The notes under the pieces are model-generated. The model had not been told where the DNA came from and ran no database searches. It saw only the letters and a program-made list of their open reading frames with translations. A DNA stretch of 64,000 nucleotides from assembly GCF_027744825.2 (NCBI RefSeq), contig NC_071340.1, positions 4,156,501-4,220,500 on the forward strand. Reading direction: 5' to 3'. Below are positions 9,466-21,441 of the stretch, piece after piece; position 1 is the stretch's first letter, and each line of letters begins with the position of its first letter. A program made the translations under genes and the position numbers. Origin of the DNA: Synchiropus splendidus (Eukaryota > Chordata > Actinopteri > Syngnathiformes > Callionymidae).

Positions 9466-12373
9466 GATTTTCCACAATTGTCTACGCCAATTCAATACCA
9501 AGAACAAAAAAGTATTTCAAGCTCACTTCATAATTAAAAACTGTTTAAAACTGTCTTCAGTATTTACTTGTACTTCACCTTTATAAAACATAAAACTGAA
9601 TTAAGGGCTTTCGTATGAATCACAGGATTATGTTGCACAGAACAAAGTGTTATTATGTTCTGCAGTCTTCTTGAGATGCCAATTTCCAATGAAATGATAG
9701 ATATTTGAACTTATTGATAAAGATGTTTTCTTTTCCTTTCCAACATCACAATTGTGAACGCGGATGCTGAAATATCTGATTGAACCAATCATAATGGCCT
9801 TCAGCAAATATGAGATTTCTGGAAAAATTAGAGCTATGAGATTGCTGGGTTAAAAGTAACATAATGGTCAGAATATGGTGTAGACTTTTGTGGAAAAACA
9901 CTGGCCAGGTGCAAAGACTTTCGATTCCTCTTAATTCCACTCTGACACTGCCCCTGGCCAGGTGACCTCAGTGTGATCTGATACACATTGCGATTATGAG
10001 CAGGTTCTTTTGGCCTGCCCCTGATTTATCTCCCCTGGACACAGGATCCTCTCATCAATATGCATACGATACAAATGAATTGCTAACATATTTATTCTAT
10101 AAAATCCCAGAAGAGTTAAATGATCTGTATTGTTGTTCTGGGCTCACACTGGCTCTGCGCTATATCCTGGTCATTTGTTCTTTCTGTGTATGTGAAGAAA
10201 TCCTGAATGATGATGATGTAACCTGGCAGTATTGCAGCATTGCGTAAACCTGTATTTTGTTAGTGGACTTTTATTGTGAAGGGTAGCACTCCACGTTATG
10301 ATGAAAGTTCAGCAGTTCGCTCTCTTTCTCGTGGGACTTAGTCAGTCCGTAGGTGAAACATCGAAACCAGTCATTTTAAGTGCAGATAAAAACTTTCTTG
10401 GTAGTATAAGCGTCATGAACTTTCGGTTTTGTGAAGAACGGTTATGAATGCTTCATGGAGTTTTCATCATGTTCAGGAAATGTGTGCTAAACTTTTAGCG
10501 GCTGTGTTGACTCAAGACCCCAACGCAGTGTGACTTTGTCTTTTCTTTTGTATGTGATTAGCATTAATTAATGAAAGAGTCTATGTGTATTCAGTACCTG
10601 AATTTTTGTGTGTGTATTTTTTTGTAATAATCCACTTTTTATTTTATAATATGGTATGAGTTGCATATGAGTTTGTCACCACTTGTGCAGGGACGTCTTG
10701 TTGGGAAGGAGTAGGAGGAATTGGGTGTGCGAAGGCACCCAGTCATCATTTGACATGGACTCGGATAAAGACCAGAGAAACATCAGTTTGCAGTCCCTCA
10801 CACTTTTCCTGCCTCTCCTGCTTTTCATTACACTCTTTATTATACCTTTCCTGCTTTTTTTCTATTTAGTTTTGTTCGATCCTCTACGCTGGGCTTCTTC
10901 CATCCACGTTTTAAAACATTTCTCAAACTTTCTCACACTCTCCATTTCTTACATTTGCTTTCTCATCTTCTCAACTTCCTCATTTACTCGTTCTCTCAAC
11001 ATTCACCATTCATTAACACTTAACATAATGGAATGACTTACCCATTTAGTCACACAGTCCAAACATTCATCCCCGTATTTGTCTTTCATAATTTTCATGC
11101 ATAAAGATGTCCACTTTGGCTCTTACATTTTACTCAATAAAATCTCCTTGTTTTCAACAATGGAACACAGGTCCCGACCACGTGTTTACACCGAGTCCCC
11201 GACTCAGATAAGTGCTACTTTTATGCGCAAATACGACACAGATCCCTGACCTTGTCTTTGCTTTCACGGATATGAAATCCCAGATTTCCCAGAACTGAGT
11301 CCCTGACTTCGATGAGAGCTCTGTCACTTTTTGTTATTTGCGCAACCAAGATCCCTGATCCTGTTCTAACAATGGATCACCAACCCAAAGTTCAGCAGTC
11401 ATACCTTCTGACACAGAGAATTGTCTTTTATGAATATTTATTGAAAAATCTTTGCAAAAAGAGTGAGAATACAAGCTCACAGTATGAAGTTGACACTGTC
11501 ACTGTGGAGATCTCAGCAAGGATACACTTCACTGGACGGGTGGGGTAGACAACAACATTGAAGATAACAAACAAGGATGTAGCAACAACCTTGAGCATCT
11601 GTGAGAAACTCAGTCTGCACTACCAAATAGATTTGGTACAACCAAAAACAATGACGCAGCCTTCACTTGTAACTTTCGATTAGTCTGAACAATAACAATA
11701 ATTTTCCACTACAGTGCTTGCAGGATTCTCCCATTTCCATCTCTTGTTGAGGAAATCTGCTTCACTCTGAAGTCCAGACCTTAATTTCCACTAGAGGTTC
11801 CAGTTAAACAGCTGCAAGGAGCAGCTGTTTCTCCTTAAGTGAGCTGTACAGCCTCAAAACAACACAATTCATCCATGACTACGATTAATTAATTTGTATT
11901 GTTACTTTATTACAAACGTATTGTAAATTATTATTTTGTGGAATAGAACATTGGCAAGTTGTTCATGATCCGTTTTTTTATATGAGGATTATTCAAGAAG
12001 TACATGAATGATGAAACATAAATGAAACATATCGCTTTTGTTTTCCACATTCAGAAGGCACTGAAGCAGTGTCGGGATCCTCTGAAGCGCCAATGTTTCA
12101 TTTATTAAAATAGGAGATGAAAGTCAACAGGGCTCCAAATTCTATTTTCTGAGAATTTTGAAAGTATTGACAGAGAGACTGACAGTTTTCTGCCATTTAA
12201 TTACATAAGGACACAAAACAAGGGACAATACAATCATTTCGTACCCCACAGAGAGGAGATGTCGAATGAACCTCTTTAACAATTGTACAAGCTGCCTATT
12301 TATTTAAGTTAAACTCCCATCTAGCTGCTCGCTCTCGTGTTCGTCACTCACAATGTTTTGCATTATATATTGC
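9466..12373. other. No gene recognised; possible LTR-like stretch near 11.1-11.4 kb
   Basis: Mostly AT-rich. Around 11130-11390 a polyadenylation-like caataaaatc is followed by several loosely repeated gtccccgac / gatccctgac motifs 50-70 bases apart. That resembles the R-U5 end of an LTR or a decayed minisatellite, and I could not decide which. The open frame at 10683-11036 lacks an ATG at its start and is hydrophobic only because of T-rich codons. Confidence 0.35.
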
Positions 12374-12707
12374 ACTTATATAGTAGGCTATTGTACAAAA
12401 TGTGTGAAACTAGGGTCTGGTCACAAAATATTCACATACTGACGGCTATGTTAATGGCCATGTTGGTAATTTTTGCACTGAACATTTCAACTCTATTTGG
12501 TATTACAGACGATAGAATGGAGACCGAGGAGAACAATGTTTTTTTCTCCTCGGTCAGTTGTTAATATGTATTTTCCAGAAACAATCTTTAGTCACTTTGA
12601 GTGCATCGTATACTGAGGATGAGTTGAATTAATGCAAACCAGACAGGGAACAATATGATTTCAGACCCTAGTTTCACACATTTTGTACAACAGCCTACTA
12701 TATAAGT
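12374..12707. mobile_element. MITE-like element with 46-bp terminal inverted repeats and internal hairpin
   Basis: Arms at 12374-12419 and 12662-12707 are inverted copies with about one mismatch in 46 (core ctatatagtaggct.ttgtacaa). The loop is 242 bases. Inside it a second perfect inverted repeat, gaccgaggagaa at 12522-12533 and its complement at 12544-12555, could form a 12-bp stem with a 10-base loop. There is no coding capacity. The superfamily is unknown. Confidence 0.75.
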
Positions 12708-13230
12708 AATCTACAATCTTAAAAAAAATCTATTAAATGGTGCAGCTGGCAGTCCGCCAGCTCAGTCTCCAGAACGCTGGGGCTCCCATGACATACACTC
12801 GCATAAAAAAGATCACCCTTGTTATTATGGTGTGTACTGTAAATAGCTCTCTTCCCTGAGTCTTTGAAGCACTGTCTGATCCCCCATTTTGTCTGACAGA
12901 GGAAGTATTCATCACATAAATAAATTGGGAGGTGGTGTCAGAGTTGTATTTAGTTGTATTTATATGCATTCCACTACGTTTTACGCAAAGTGTATAGTAA
13001 GATCTTTCCTATGTTCCTTTTTAATTAGTTTCAAACTACCTCACAGAAGTTAATTAACTTTTATTGAAAATTAGGTGAAATAACTCGTGTTGTTGTGGAC
13101 TTTGAATGGGAAGCGGATGTCTTGGCCAGAGTCTGTTAGGTGTCTCTGTGGTGGGCGGGTTGCACAAACTTCTAGCTCCACAATGCCTTACCAGTCCATC
13201 TGTTTGATTTATAGAATTTGTTTCATATTG
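12708..13230. other. No gene recognised
   Basis: Unassigned sequence between the MITE and the RTE-like reverse transcriptase. The part just before 13230 does not match the expected upstream reverse transcriptase, so the LINE is 5'-truncated there. Confidence 0.45.
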
Positions 13231-14396
13231 CCGGAACACTGGACCAGCTCTACACGCTCCACCGGGTGCTCGAGGGTTCATGGGAGTTCGCCCAACCAGT
13301 CCACATGTGCTTTGTGGATTTGGAGAAGGCGTTCGACCGTGTGTCTCGCGATGTCCTGTGGGGGGTGCTCCAGGAATATGGGGTGCGGGACCCTCTGCTA
13401 GGGGCTGTCCGCTCCTTGTATGACCGGAGCAGGAGCATGGTTCGCATTGCCGGCAGGAAATCAGACCTGTTCCCGGTGCATGTTGGTCTCCGCCAGGGCT
13501 GCCCTCTGTCACCGGTTCTGTTCATCACTTTTATGGACAGAATTTCTAGGCGTAGCCAGGGGTCGGAGGGGATCCGGTTCGGGAACCACAGAATTTCATC
13601 TCTGCTATTTGCGGACGATGTTGTTCTGCTGGCCTCATCGGACCGGGACCTTCAGCATGCGCTGGGTCGGTTTGCAGCCGAGTGTGAAGCGGCCGGGATG
13701 AGGATCAGCACCTCCAAGTCTGAGGCCATGGTTCTCGACCGGAACACGGTGGTTTGCACTCTCCAGGTTGGTGGAGAGTTCTTGCCTCAGGTGGCGGAGT
13801 TTAAGTATCTCGGGGTCTTGTTCTCGAGTGAGGGAAAAAGGGAGCGTGAGATTGATAGACGGGTTGGTGCAGCGGCAGCAGTGATGCGGTCGCTGTATCG
13901 GACCGTCGTGGTGAAGAGAGAGCTGAGTCACAAGACGAAGCTCTCGATTTACCGATCGATCTACGTTCCCACCCTCACCTATGGTCACGAGCTTTGGGTA
14001 GTGACCGAAAGGATGAGATCGCGGATACAAGCGGCTGAGATGAGTTTCCTCCGCAGGGTGGCTGGGGGCACCCTTAGAGATAGGGTGAGGAGTTCGGTCA
14101 TCCGGGAGGAGCTCGGGGTGGAGCCGCTGCTCCTCCACATCGAGAGGAACCAGCTGAGGTGGCTCGGGCATCTGATCCGGATGCCCCCTGGACGCCTCCC
14201 TGGGGAGGTGTTCCGGGCATGTCCTTCCGGGAGGAGACCCCGGGGAAGACCCAGGACTCGCTGGAGAGATTATGTCTCCGGTCTGGCCTGGGAACGCCTC
14301 GGGATCCCCCGGGAGGAGCTGGAGGAGGTTTGTGCGGACCGGGAAGTTTGGGCTTCCTTGCTCCGAATGCTGCCTCTGCGACCCGACCCCGGATAA
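13218..14396 (+). pseudogene. Truncated non-LTR reverse transcriptase, open for 392 codons
   Basis: The open frame starts with about five codons of flanking sequence, then enters the palm: CFVDLEKAFDRV (first catalytic Asp), VGLRQGCPLSPVLF, and LLFADDVVLLAS with an intact FADD box at 13608-13619. The thumb follows (FKYLGVLFSSEG, LSIYRSIYVPTLTYGHELW), then the basic C-terminal part with GHLIRMPPGRLPGEVFRAC and RGRPRTRWRDYVS. Intact family ORFs are much longer and begin with an endonuclease domain, absent here. The lack of stops over 1.18 kb suggests a fairly young insertion. The Met at 13218 lies in the flank, so expression would be fortuitous. Confidence 0.75.
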
Positions 14397-14425
14397 GCGG
14401 CAGAAGAAGGTGAAGGTGAAGGTGT
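13233..14425 (+). mobile_element. RTE-like LINE, 5'-truncated copy with open reverse transcriptase
   Basis: The element begins at about GTLDQLYTLHRVLEG and runs without a stop to 14396. It then ends in a short 3' tail made of gtgaag/ggtgaa repeats near 14408-14425, the same tail seen in the 54.4-55.0 kb copy. Truncation removes the endonuclease and the reverse transcriptase fingers, as is common after incomplete target-primed reverse transcription. No target duplication could be assigned. Confidence 0.8.
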
Positions 14426-14574
14426 TTCATATTGCATTAGTTATAGTATAGTAGCGTAGGAACCAGTACAGTGATGTTTTTCTCCCTCAAACTGTAATGA
14501 TGACATATTCATTTCCAAGGTCAAAAGACAGTAGTTCACTCAACTTAAAGCATCTACTACACAAAACAGCTCCA

Positions 14575-14645
14575 AGGTGAATTCTCATGTGTGGTGTTAG
14601 AGTCCATATACATTCACCACATCTAGAGCAAATAGAAGTTTTTCA
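14575..14645 (-). pseudogene. Vestigial extra C2H2 finger downstream of the zinc-finger stop
   Basis: In a different frame from the coding region above, the minus strand reads SICSRCGECIWTLTPHMRIH, an almost complete C2H2 finger, just after the present stop. It suggests that the gene once had at least one more finger and was shortened by a frameshift or stop near 14660. Confidence 0.55.
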
Positions 14646-14659
14646 TCAGTGGAAAACAT

Positions 14660-15540
14660 TTACACACTAATAGCAACTGTGTGGATTTTTAAGTGTTTCT
14701 TCAGGGTGCCTCTTTGTGTAAAACATTTACCACACTGAGAACAGCTGAAGGGTTTTTCACCTGTGTGTATTCTCATGTGATCTTTCAGACTTTCTCTGAG
14801 TGTGTATGATGTATTACAGTGACAGCAGCTGAAAGGTTTTTCTCCTGTGTGAATTCTCATGTGTCTCTTCAGGTTCCCCCTTTGTGTAAAACAATTCCCA
14901 CACTGAGAGCAGCTGAAGGGTTTTTCACCTATGTGCATTTCCATGTGTCTTTTCAGGTTTGCTTTCTGTGTAAAGCATAAACCACACTGAGTACAGCTGA
15001 AAGGTTTTTCTCCACTGTGAATAGTCATATGACTCTTAAGAGTATTTCTCTTTGTAAAACACTTTCCACAAATCAAACAAGTCAAGGATCCACAGCAGGA
15101 TTTTCTATGCTTTGTGAGTCCAGATGTTGACGAACATTTTTTCCCACACCCAGAGCACATGAATGATTTCCGATCAGTATCTGCCTTCTTCTCCCCGACA
15201 TGAACCTCTGGATTCTGAACGTTGCTGGTTTCTCTCCAGTCTTCACTGTCATCAGTGTCAGATTCCGGAGAGAGAGAGCACTGGTGGTGAGGTGTGTCCA
15301 AATAGTTGTATGAAACTGATTCTTCACAGTTTCCATCAGGCTCTGTTTTTACGCTATGAGCCAAATTGCTGGTTGGCGGCTCCGCCTCATCTTCATTTTT
15401 CACATCGACAAGAGTGATATATGACGAGTCCTCCTCTTCTTCTTTAATGAGACAAAGTTCTGGACCCTCCTGGTCCATACTGGAGCAGCACTCCTGCTGC
15501 TCAGTAGAAAGTTGTTGGCTCACCGGCAGCTGCCGTGCAT
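14660..15540 (-). CDS. C2H2 zinc-finger protein, last coding exon
   Basis: A probable nuclear DNA-binding transcription regulator of the large fish C2H2 family. The exon begins at 15540 right after a good acceptor (tgtgtcctttcag on the minus strand) and is entered in phase, giving ARQLPVSQQLSTEQQE, the usual start of the second coding exon in these genes. An acidic segment follows (EEEEDSSYITLVDVKNEDE). The first finger is atypical (CSGCGKKCSSTSGLTKHRKSC, ending in Cys instead of His). Then come five standard C2H2 fingers, three of the junctions carrying the HTGEKPFSC-type linker. The protein ends at 14660 shortly after the last finger. No first exon was found within 3 kb upstream, so the model is partial at the 5' end. 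No KRAB domain is seen. Target DNA cannot be inferred. Confidence 0.8.
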
Positions 15541-15542
15541 CT

Positions 15543-16539
15543 GAAAGGACACAAACACAAAGAAAATGTCAATGAACAATCGTTCTACTTATGAACTACT
15601 GTTGGTGTTGTAGCACTTGATGGCCTTCGAAAAAAAAACTAAACGTAATTGTCAGAACTCCCCCACTGCGTCCGCATTTCTCAGTCAGTTCGCTACTGGA
15701 TTGGCTCTAAAACGTTTTTGACTAGGTTACAAGATAATTGGGGGTTAGGGGCTGCTACGACATGGCTTCAGAAAAATCCTGGGGGGTACCCTGACTAGGC
15801 TGGTTGTTTGTAGGTGTTTTTGGTTGCTTTCTCTGAGAATCGTGGCATGATTGTAGCATTAGCCACCATGCTAGAAGTTCTAATAGGACACATAACGCCA
15901 GTTTAACTTTCACAACAACCAATCACGTGTGACAGCCAGCGCTTAGATGAAGCCCTGCTGGTTATGATGCGTCCACTAGTCCCTACTTCCTGCGGTGAGC
16001 ACAGAGCTCGTTTTTGGGGCTCATGAAAGTGAGACCACTGGTTCCTCAGCAGCAGGCTGTTACCGCTTAGCAACACCCACCGGTCCAAGCATCATATTCG
16101 GAACGCTAAGCTAACTGCCCAAGAAATAATAATTCATTTCACCGAGCTTGAAGACCGCCCTTTCTGTCGTTTATGCGGAGACGGAATGACCGGATCCGTT
16201 GCCATTTTGGGTGCAGCGTTTGTCAGCCACCTGAATCTGAATGTTTTGAAAACGTCTGGAGTGGAAACTTTCATAAATGCAGTGCTCTCTGTCTCGGAGT
16301 CCCGCCGGTATGTAGAGACTCACCGAACTGCAACATCTCACATCATATTAAATGATTTCAGTTGTCCTTTTGACATATAAGTTGCTGCATTCTGCAAGTT
16401 TTTTTTTCAATTTTTAGCTCTGTGGAAGAGGCATATTAAAAAGTGTCTGAATTAAAAGGATTTAATGGTTCATGTTTTCACATCATGTACACACAAGGTC
16501 TCATCATTTTGATCACAAATTCATTGTCAAACCAAGAGA
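15543..16539. other. Upstream/intron of zinc-finger gene; unassigned reading frame
   Basis: No clear exon. On the plus strand an open frame from about 16060 to 16380 reads through RNAKLTAQEIIIHFTELEDRP and FCRLCGDGMTGSVAILG, which I cannot assign to a family. It may be chance, or a fragment of an old transposase gene. Confidence 0.35.
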
Positions 16540-16626
16540 TCAGTATCGGTCATCAGTGTTGATCAGCACTCTGGCTGATGGGTATCGGTGATCGGCAACA
16601 AAAACCTCAACCTTGGAGCATCCCTA
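16540..16626 (-). mobile_element. hAT-like DNA transposon terminus (fragment)
   Basis: The minus strand starts tagggatgctccaaggttgagg and continues with several gatcgg-type words (tcggtgatcggc, gtatcggtcatc). This is a familiar layout for the ends of non-autonomous hAT elements. The opposite end was not found. Confidence 0.35.
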
Positions 16627-16629
16627 CTT

Positions 16630-19494
16630 CATACTTACTATGAAATCTAGATTTCGCCATGACTTTTCATATATTTTTTTTGTGCAATCAAACTTCTTCA
16701 ATGTGTAAAACTTCTGTGTCTTAAAAGTGGGGGAAAATCAGACAATTGTGTGCAAAGGACAATAACAGAAGGAAAACAATAACGCTGATAAAGAGCACTC
16801 TGCAACATAAATGATGGCTTTCAATAAGTATGGAACCGACTATAATATCAGTGAAGTCTTGCTTACATCAACACAGTCATTTCAGCAGGATTGCACCAAA
16901 ACACTTAATAGCTTTATTGAAAAGCTATGGATAAGGGTGAAATGAAAATGTGACATTGTGGTTGAGTTTACTAATATCATAGGTAATTTTGTTGAATTAT
17001 TTCTTGGACAAAAATGCCATGAAACCTCAAGGCTCAACTTTAGCCAGGCTTAAAATAAATGGCAAAATGTGAATCTGTACATAAATTTGGTCTCCATTTT
17101 AACACAAATTGAAGACCTGTAATCCAGGACAAATTTGCTTTAATTGAATTTGAAATTCATGAAAATCCACTATAGCGAATTTGGTTTGACTGGCAAGCTG
17201 AGGCGGTTTGTCATTAAAACTAATCTTTTCACCCCCTAGTTGTGTGTATTCCCACCTCAATAAATGTAAGTTCCATTTGAATTGTATACATTGTCTAAAT
17301 GTTCCATTATAATGAACACTGTATTGGGCACTGAAATAAAAGTAGTAAAAACAGTATTCGCACAAAATAAAGATAAGAAAATAGGATTGTATCGGGCCCC
17401 ACATGTATCTAAATCCTGTTCAATCCTGTTCATCCGGTTCATCCATGAATCGACATCGGCCCTAAGAACCATTATTATACAGAGCCGGTCAATGCAGATG
17501 CACTGTTCTCAGTGTGTTTCGTCCTCAATGCCATGATACATGCAACAAGCGTTTGTGATGTCAGTTTCTAGCTCCTCACACAAGCTTCATCAGAGCTGTG
17601 GGCAAAAGGAATCTGTCAAACTGAGCATTTTGTAAAGGCAACATCTATGACAAATCATTTTGGAAAAGATGATCACTGTTTATGTTAAGGTGACGTTTCA
17701 TCTTGCTGACATACAGGTATATCATGAACACACATACATACAAACATACAGACACACAAGTAAACACATAGTCAATTAACCACCACTAAATCTTCTTCAG
17801 GGTAGCAGGGAGTCAGCAAATCTTCACCACCTGTTTGACAGTGTATAGGTACTACATAGGGGCATTTTATTTATTCCTTGGCTTTCTTTGTCAAGCCTCA
17901 ATTTGAGGGTTAAAACTACAAAATAGCTGGATTATTATAACTGGGTTTTAGTTTGGTTGAGCGTGAAGGTTAAATTTAACCATTTGTTTTAGATGGTTAG
18001 GTTTGGGGGGAGACGCTGGGGATAAGTTTATGTCAATGTATGTCAATGGCGGGACTTATTCAGATAGGAAGACAAACGTATGCGCGTGCGTGTGTGTGTG
18101 TGTGAATATATATACCTTGTCTCTTGGTCATCATCTTTAACAGGATTATCATTTGACCTGTTCATATTTTGGCGTGAAAATGTGGCAGCAGATGAACGCC
18201 GATAAAACGAGTCTTCAATTCTGTAGTGGACCATTCAAAGGCGGGATATGTGCTTCAGGCCTGGCTGGTGAGCATAAAGTGGAGATAGATGGACCACTAA
18301 CACACGGCAAGTAAACACACTCGTGGTTCGTGACTGCGGAAGTCAGAGAGTGACGTCAATGACGATGAAAAGGCTATGACGCTTTGCTGATTGGACGGAT
18401 CTAGACTAGCTGCTGATTGATTCAACGTCGCAAAAACGAAGCATCTGATTGGACATAGTGGATGTCAATTATACTCCAACGGCAGCTGTAGTTCACGTAA
18501 AAACCCACAAACAAATCGACAATCAATAACTCACGAAACACAAAAGGCAAAAAACATAACTTGGAGAAGCAACAGAGCGGAAGACCGAGAGTGACGGTTG
18601 TCACTACCTGATCTGGTCCGCCTGCCTGATGTGGTCTGCCGGAAATTCCGGTGCTGGAACCGGAATTGCGGAGTTTTCCCCACTTAGGTTTTTGTTTTAT
18701 TATTATTTAAATTGTTTTGGTTGTTTTTACTTAAAATAGTCTAGATTTAGAAATTATACGTATTTTATCTGATATTCTATTTAGTTCTTTTTAAATCCAA
18801 CAACAGAAGCGGACTCAAGCCCCGCATCACGGTAGACATAAACGTCGTTCAGGGGCAGAAGTGCTCGCTCCTGCTCCTGTTAAATCTACCTGAAACAAAT
18901 GGAAGGAGAAATGTTTCCCATACAGTAATGATAATATATTGGACGCAATACATTGCGCGGGTCAAATGTACTGGGGAATAGTTATTGATTCAATAATGTT
19001 GGATTAAAAAAAACAAAACAAAACTAGAATATCAGTTATAAAATATTAGAAAAAATGCTAAATGAGAATGTATATCAGTGGAATGTTTTGTATCATGTTT
19101 TAACCCACTGGACATTTTAAGAAGTTAATGTCTTAATTTAATTGGAAGTAAATGTACACTGAGCATATAAAGACCACTAGATGTCACTGTTGGTCCGTCT
19201 ATGAAGCCCCTTGGACGGTGCATCAGGTAGCCCGCCGAGACCAAGAGAGTAGACCATGCGAAAAATATGTTTATTTTCATATTCTCACCATCTTATGTTT
19301 GATTTAGTGTATCCTTTCTTGTTACACCATTTGTAATTAAAGTAAAGGATAAATAATGTGATTGGTGTATTAGAGGAACATCATTTATCAGCCATAATAC
19401 AATATATCATTATTTCAGCAGTGTGTACCAAACTGACAGATACAGTACTCTCAATGTCAACTCGACACGGTTGTAAAAAAATGTTTTGTTGCTT
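16630..19494. other. No gene recognised
   Basis: AT-rich sequence with a short (GT)n run at about 18088-18106 and, at 18345-18365, a tgacgtcaatgacg word resembling a CREB/ATF site. Without a first exon this cannot be tied to a promoter. Short ORFs have no recognisable motif. Confidence 0.4.
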
Positions 19495-19770
19495 GTTGTC
19501 ATATCGCAGAGGACCTCTCCTGGACCAGAAACACCTCATCACCGGTCTAGAAAGTCCACCAGCGCCTCTACTTTCTCCACAAGCTGAGAAGACCCAGTAC
19601 CCCGACTCCATCATGTGCTCGTTCTACAGAGGGGCCATAGAGAGCATCCTGATCAGCTGCATCACTGTGTGGACATCCACAGCACCCGCCTCAACCAGGA
19701 AGCCGCCATGATAATGGAAGACGTCACACATCCTTCACACAGCCTCTTCAATCTGCTACTATCAGGAAGG
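19495..19770 (+). mobile_element. LINE fragment (reverse transcriptase thumb, L2/CR1/Rex1 group)
   Basis: Pieces read across frames, including LSWTRNTSSPV, MCSFYRGAIESILISCITVW and THPSHSLFNLLLSGRKE, match the region after the palm in Rex1/CR1/L2-type elements. Part between the two last motifs is deleted. It ends in an aataaaagc-containing tail near 19780. Confidence 0.55.
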
Positions 19771-20381
19771 AAGGAATTGACAATAAAAGCTACCTTTACC
19801 TTCTCCCTTATCTTGGTGTAATTCCAGAAGGAAGTAAAAAAATTCAAGGTTCTAAGGTAGCACAGCAGGCTCGAAACATCCCTGTCAATGATCAGACATG
19901 GTTTACTTCCAACCACGATTACCCAATACAGGTTAATTAAGACAGAAAGCAGCAAGTGGCAATGAGAAAGAAGTTCCTGCCAGTTCCCGAGAGTTCGGTC
20001 CCTAGATGGTAAAGAGGAAATCTTTAAAGGCCCAGAAGTGGCAAATCATGCACAGCAAGAATGAGTTGTAAAGACTAAAAGTGACTTGAGTTGCACATTC
20101 TGAAGCCTTCTAAAGCTGTTAAATAATGGACAAAGGAGTGAGATGAGGCATAAGTAATGATTCACTCATATTCTTAAAGTGATCAGTATCTTGTGGTCTT
20201 ACTGTATCTATAACTTTTGCACTCGCAACTACCAGCGGTTCCACAACTTCCACATGCAACCTTTGTTTTCCTACATTCCATTATGTCATGTCCCCCTTTG
20301 CCACATCTACTCATTCCTCTACAGTACATGCAGCTGCAATGGGTCCGTAAAGCTCCTTGGACATCAGACGTGTATTTTGTA

Positions 20382-20775
20382 AAGGGGTGGGATTTGATAA
20401 AACAAAAAATCTATTTAATTAGAGAATTTTTGATAAATAAATCTCAATTAATCACAGTTTAATCATATATGAATATTTGCCATGAGAAGGCACATTTTTC
20501 AATTTGAATGAATCAAATTTGATATGTTACTGAATCAAATGATGGACCCATACAGACATTTAAATAAGAAAATATTGTTTATTTTTCATCAGTTTGACAA
20601 TGGCACAATAAATCACGATGGTGGCTATATTCAAGTTTTTATATCACCGTATTTAAACTAAAGCTCTCTTAATGTCTTGAAAATATTTGTATGAGAATTT
20701 CGATTTTATAAGAATTTCAAGTACATTCATTGTGGATATTGTGTAGCAAAAAATATCCTGGATTCCTCCATGTTT
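20382..20775 (+). repeat. Short AT-rich DNA-transposon-like repeat, copy 1 of 3
   Basis: It starts at a ggggtgggatttgat end and includes tctcaattaatc.cagtttaat, ccacatttttcaattgaat-like and ggctatattcaagt words. These recur at about 41975-42420 (same strand) and, in part, 44317-44605 (opposite strand). No coding capacity. Probably a non-autonomous hAT-type family given the gtgggact/gtgggatt ends. Confidence 0.6.
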
Positions 20776-20902
20776 GTTGTTGCCTTCTTGCTGCCTCATG
20801 TTGAACGTGACTTGTACGCGTCCTATGATTGGATACTCATACCGTCATTTCGGGACTAACCGCTACTTGTTTCTCACCCTAGGAAGCCTGTGGCTTAAAC
20901 AT

Positions 20903-21030
20903 ACAGTGGTACCTCGGTTCTCGACCACAATCCGTTCCAGAAGGCCGTTCGAGAAGCAATTTGTTCGAAATCTGAATCAATTCTTCCCATTACAATTAAT
21001 GGCAAAAGAAATAATGTGTTCCAAGCCTTA
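20903..21030 (+). mobile_element. Short DNA transposon fragment (cagtggtacctcgg end)
   Basis: The sequence opens after a TA with cagtggtacctcggttctcg and continues with nttcgagaagcaatttgttcga-like words. This is a widespread vertebrate repeat terminus, probably of the Tc1/mariner-Tigger type. The other end was not found within the next kilobase. Confidence 0.45.
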
Positions 21031-21165
21031 AAATAGGCTTCTACTAGGATTCTACTGTTCTACTCTACTCTGTGTCATGTTTCTTGTGCCACTGTCGGCA
21101 AACTGTGGCCGTGTGGTTGGAGTCTTTCTGATACGAAACTGAGACTGTGGAAACGAGAGTACAAG

Positions 21166-21250
21166 CATATATATATATATATATACACATACACATATAT
21201 ATATACATACATATATATGTATATATGCATACATACATATATACACATGT
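21166..21250. repeat. Compound (TA)n/(CATA)n microsatellite
   Basis: Alternating runs of at, acat and atac, open in several frames only because of the repeat. Confidence 0.9.
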
Positions 21251-21309
21251 GAATGTTATATTCCGTGTTATTTCCTGTTTTCCTGTCTGTGGTTTCCCTT
21301 TCATTCAAC

Positions 21310-21441
21310 ATTTAATATAATATTATGACTTTAATCACGTACTATTACTCCGACATCTCTCAATCCAATGAGACTAAACTCTAATAACTCGGACTTTAAT
21401 CATGTACTACTACGACATTAATCTCGTAATATTACGAGAGA
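21310..21441. repeat. Degenerate tandem repeat with taatctcgtaatattacga units
   Basis: Four or five imperfect copies of a roughly 30-base unit containing actttaatc.cgta.tatta. The last copy has an 18-base perfect palindrome, tctcgtaatattacgaga, at 21422-21439. Confidence 0.5.

Noticed and set aside
10683..11036. Possible small membrane protein
   Set aside because: No ATG at the start, hydrophobicity arises from T-rich sequence, and there is no conserved motif or signal.
13054..13528. Antisense frames at the start of the RTE-like reverse transcriptase
   Set aside because: Shadows of the sense reverse-transcriptase frame in a GC-rich region.
18088..18365. CRE-like word and GC-richer patch as a promoter
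   Set aside because: No first exon or transcript start can be tied to it; a short word is too weak as evidence.
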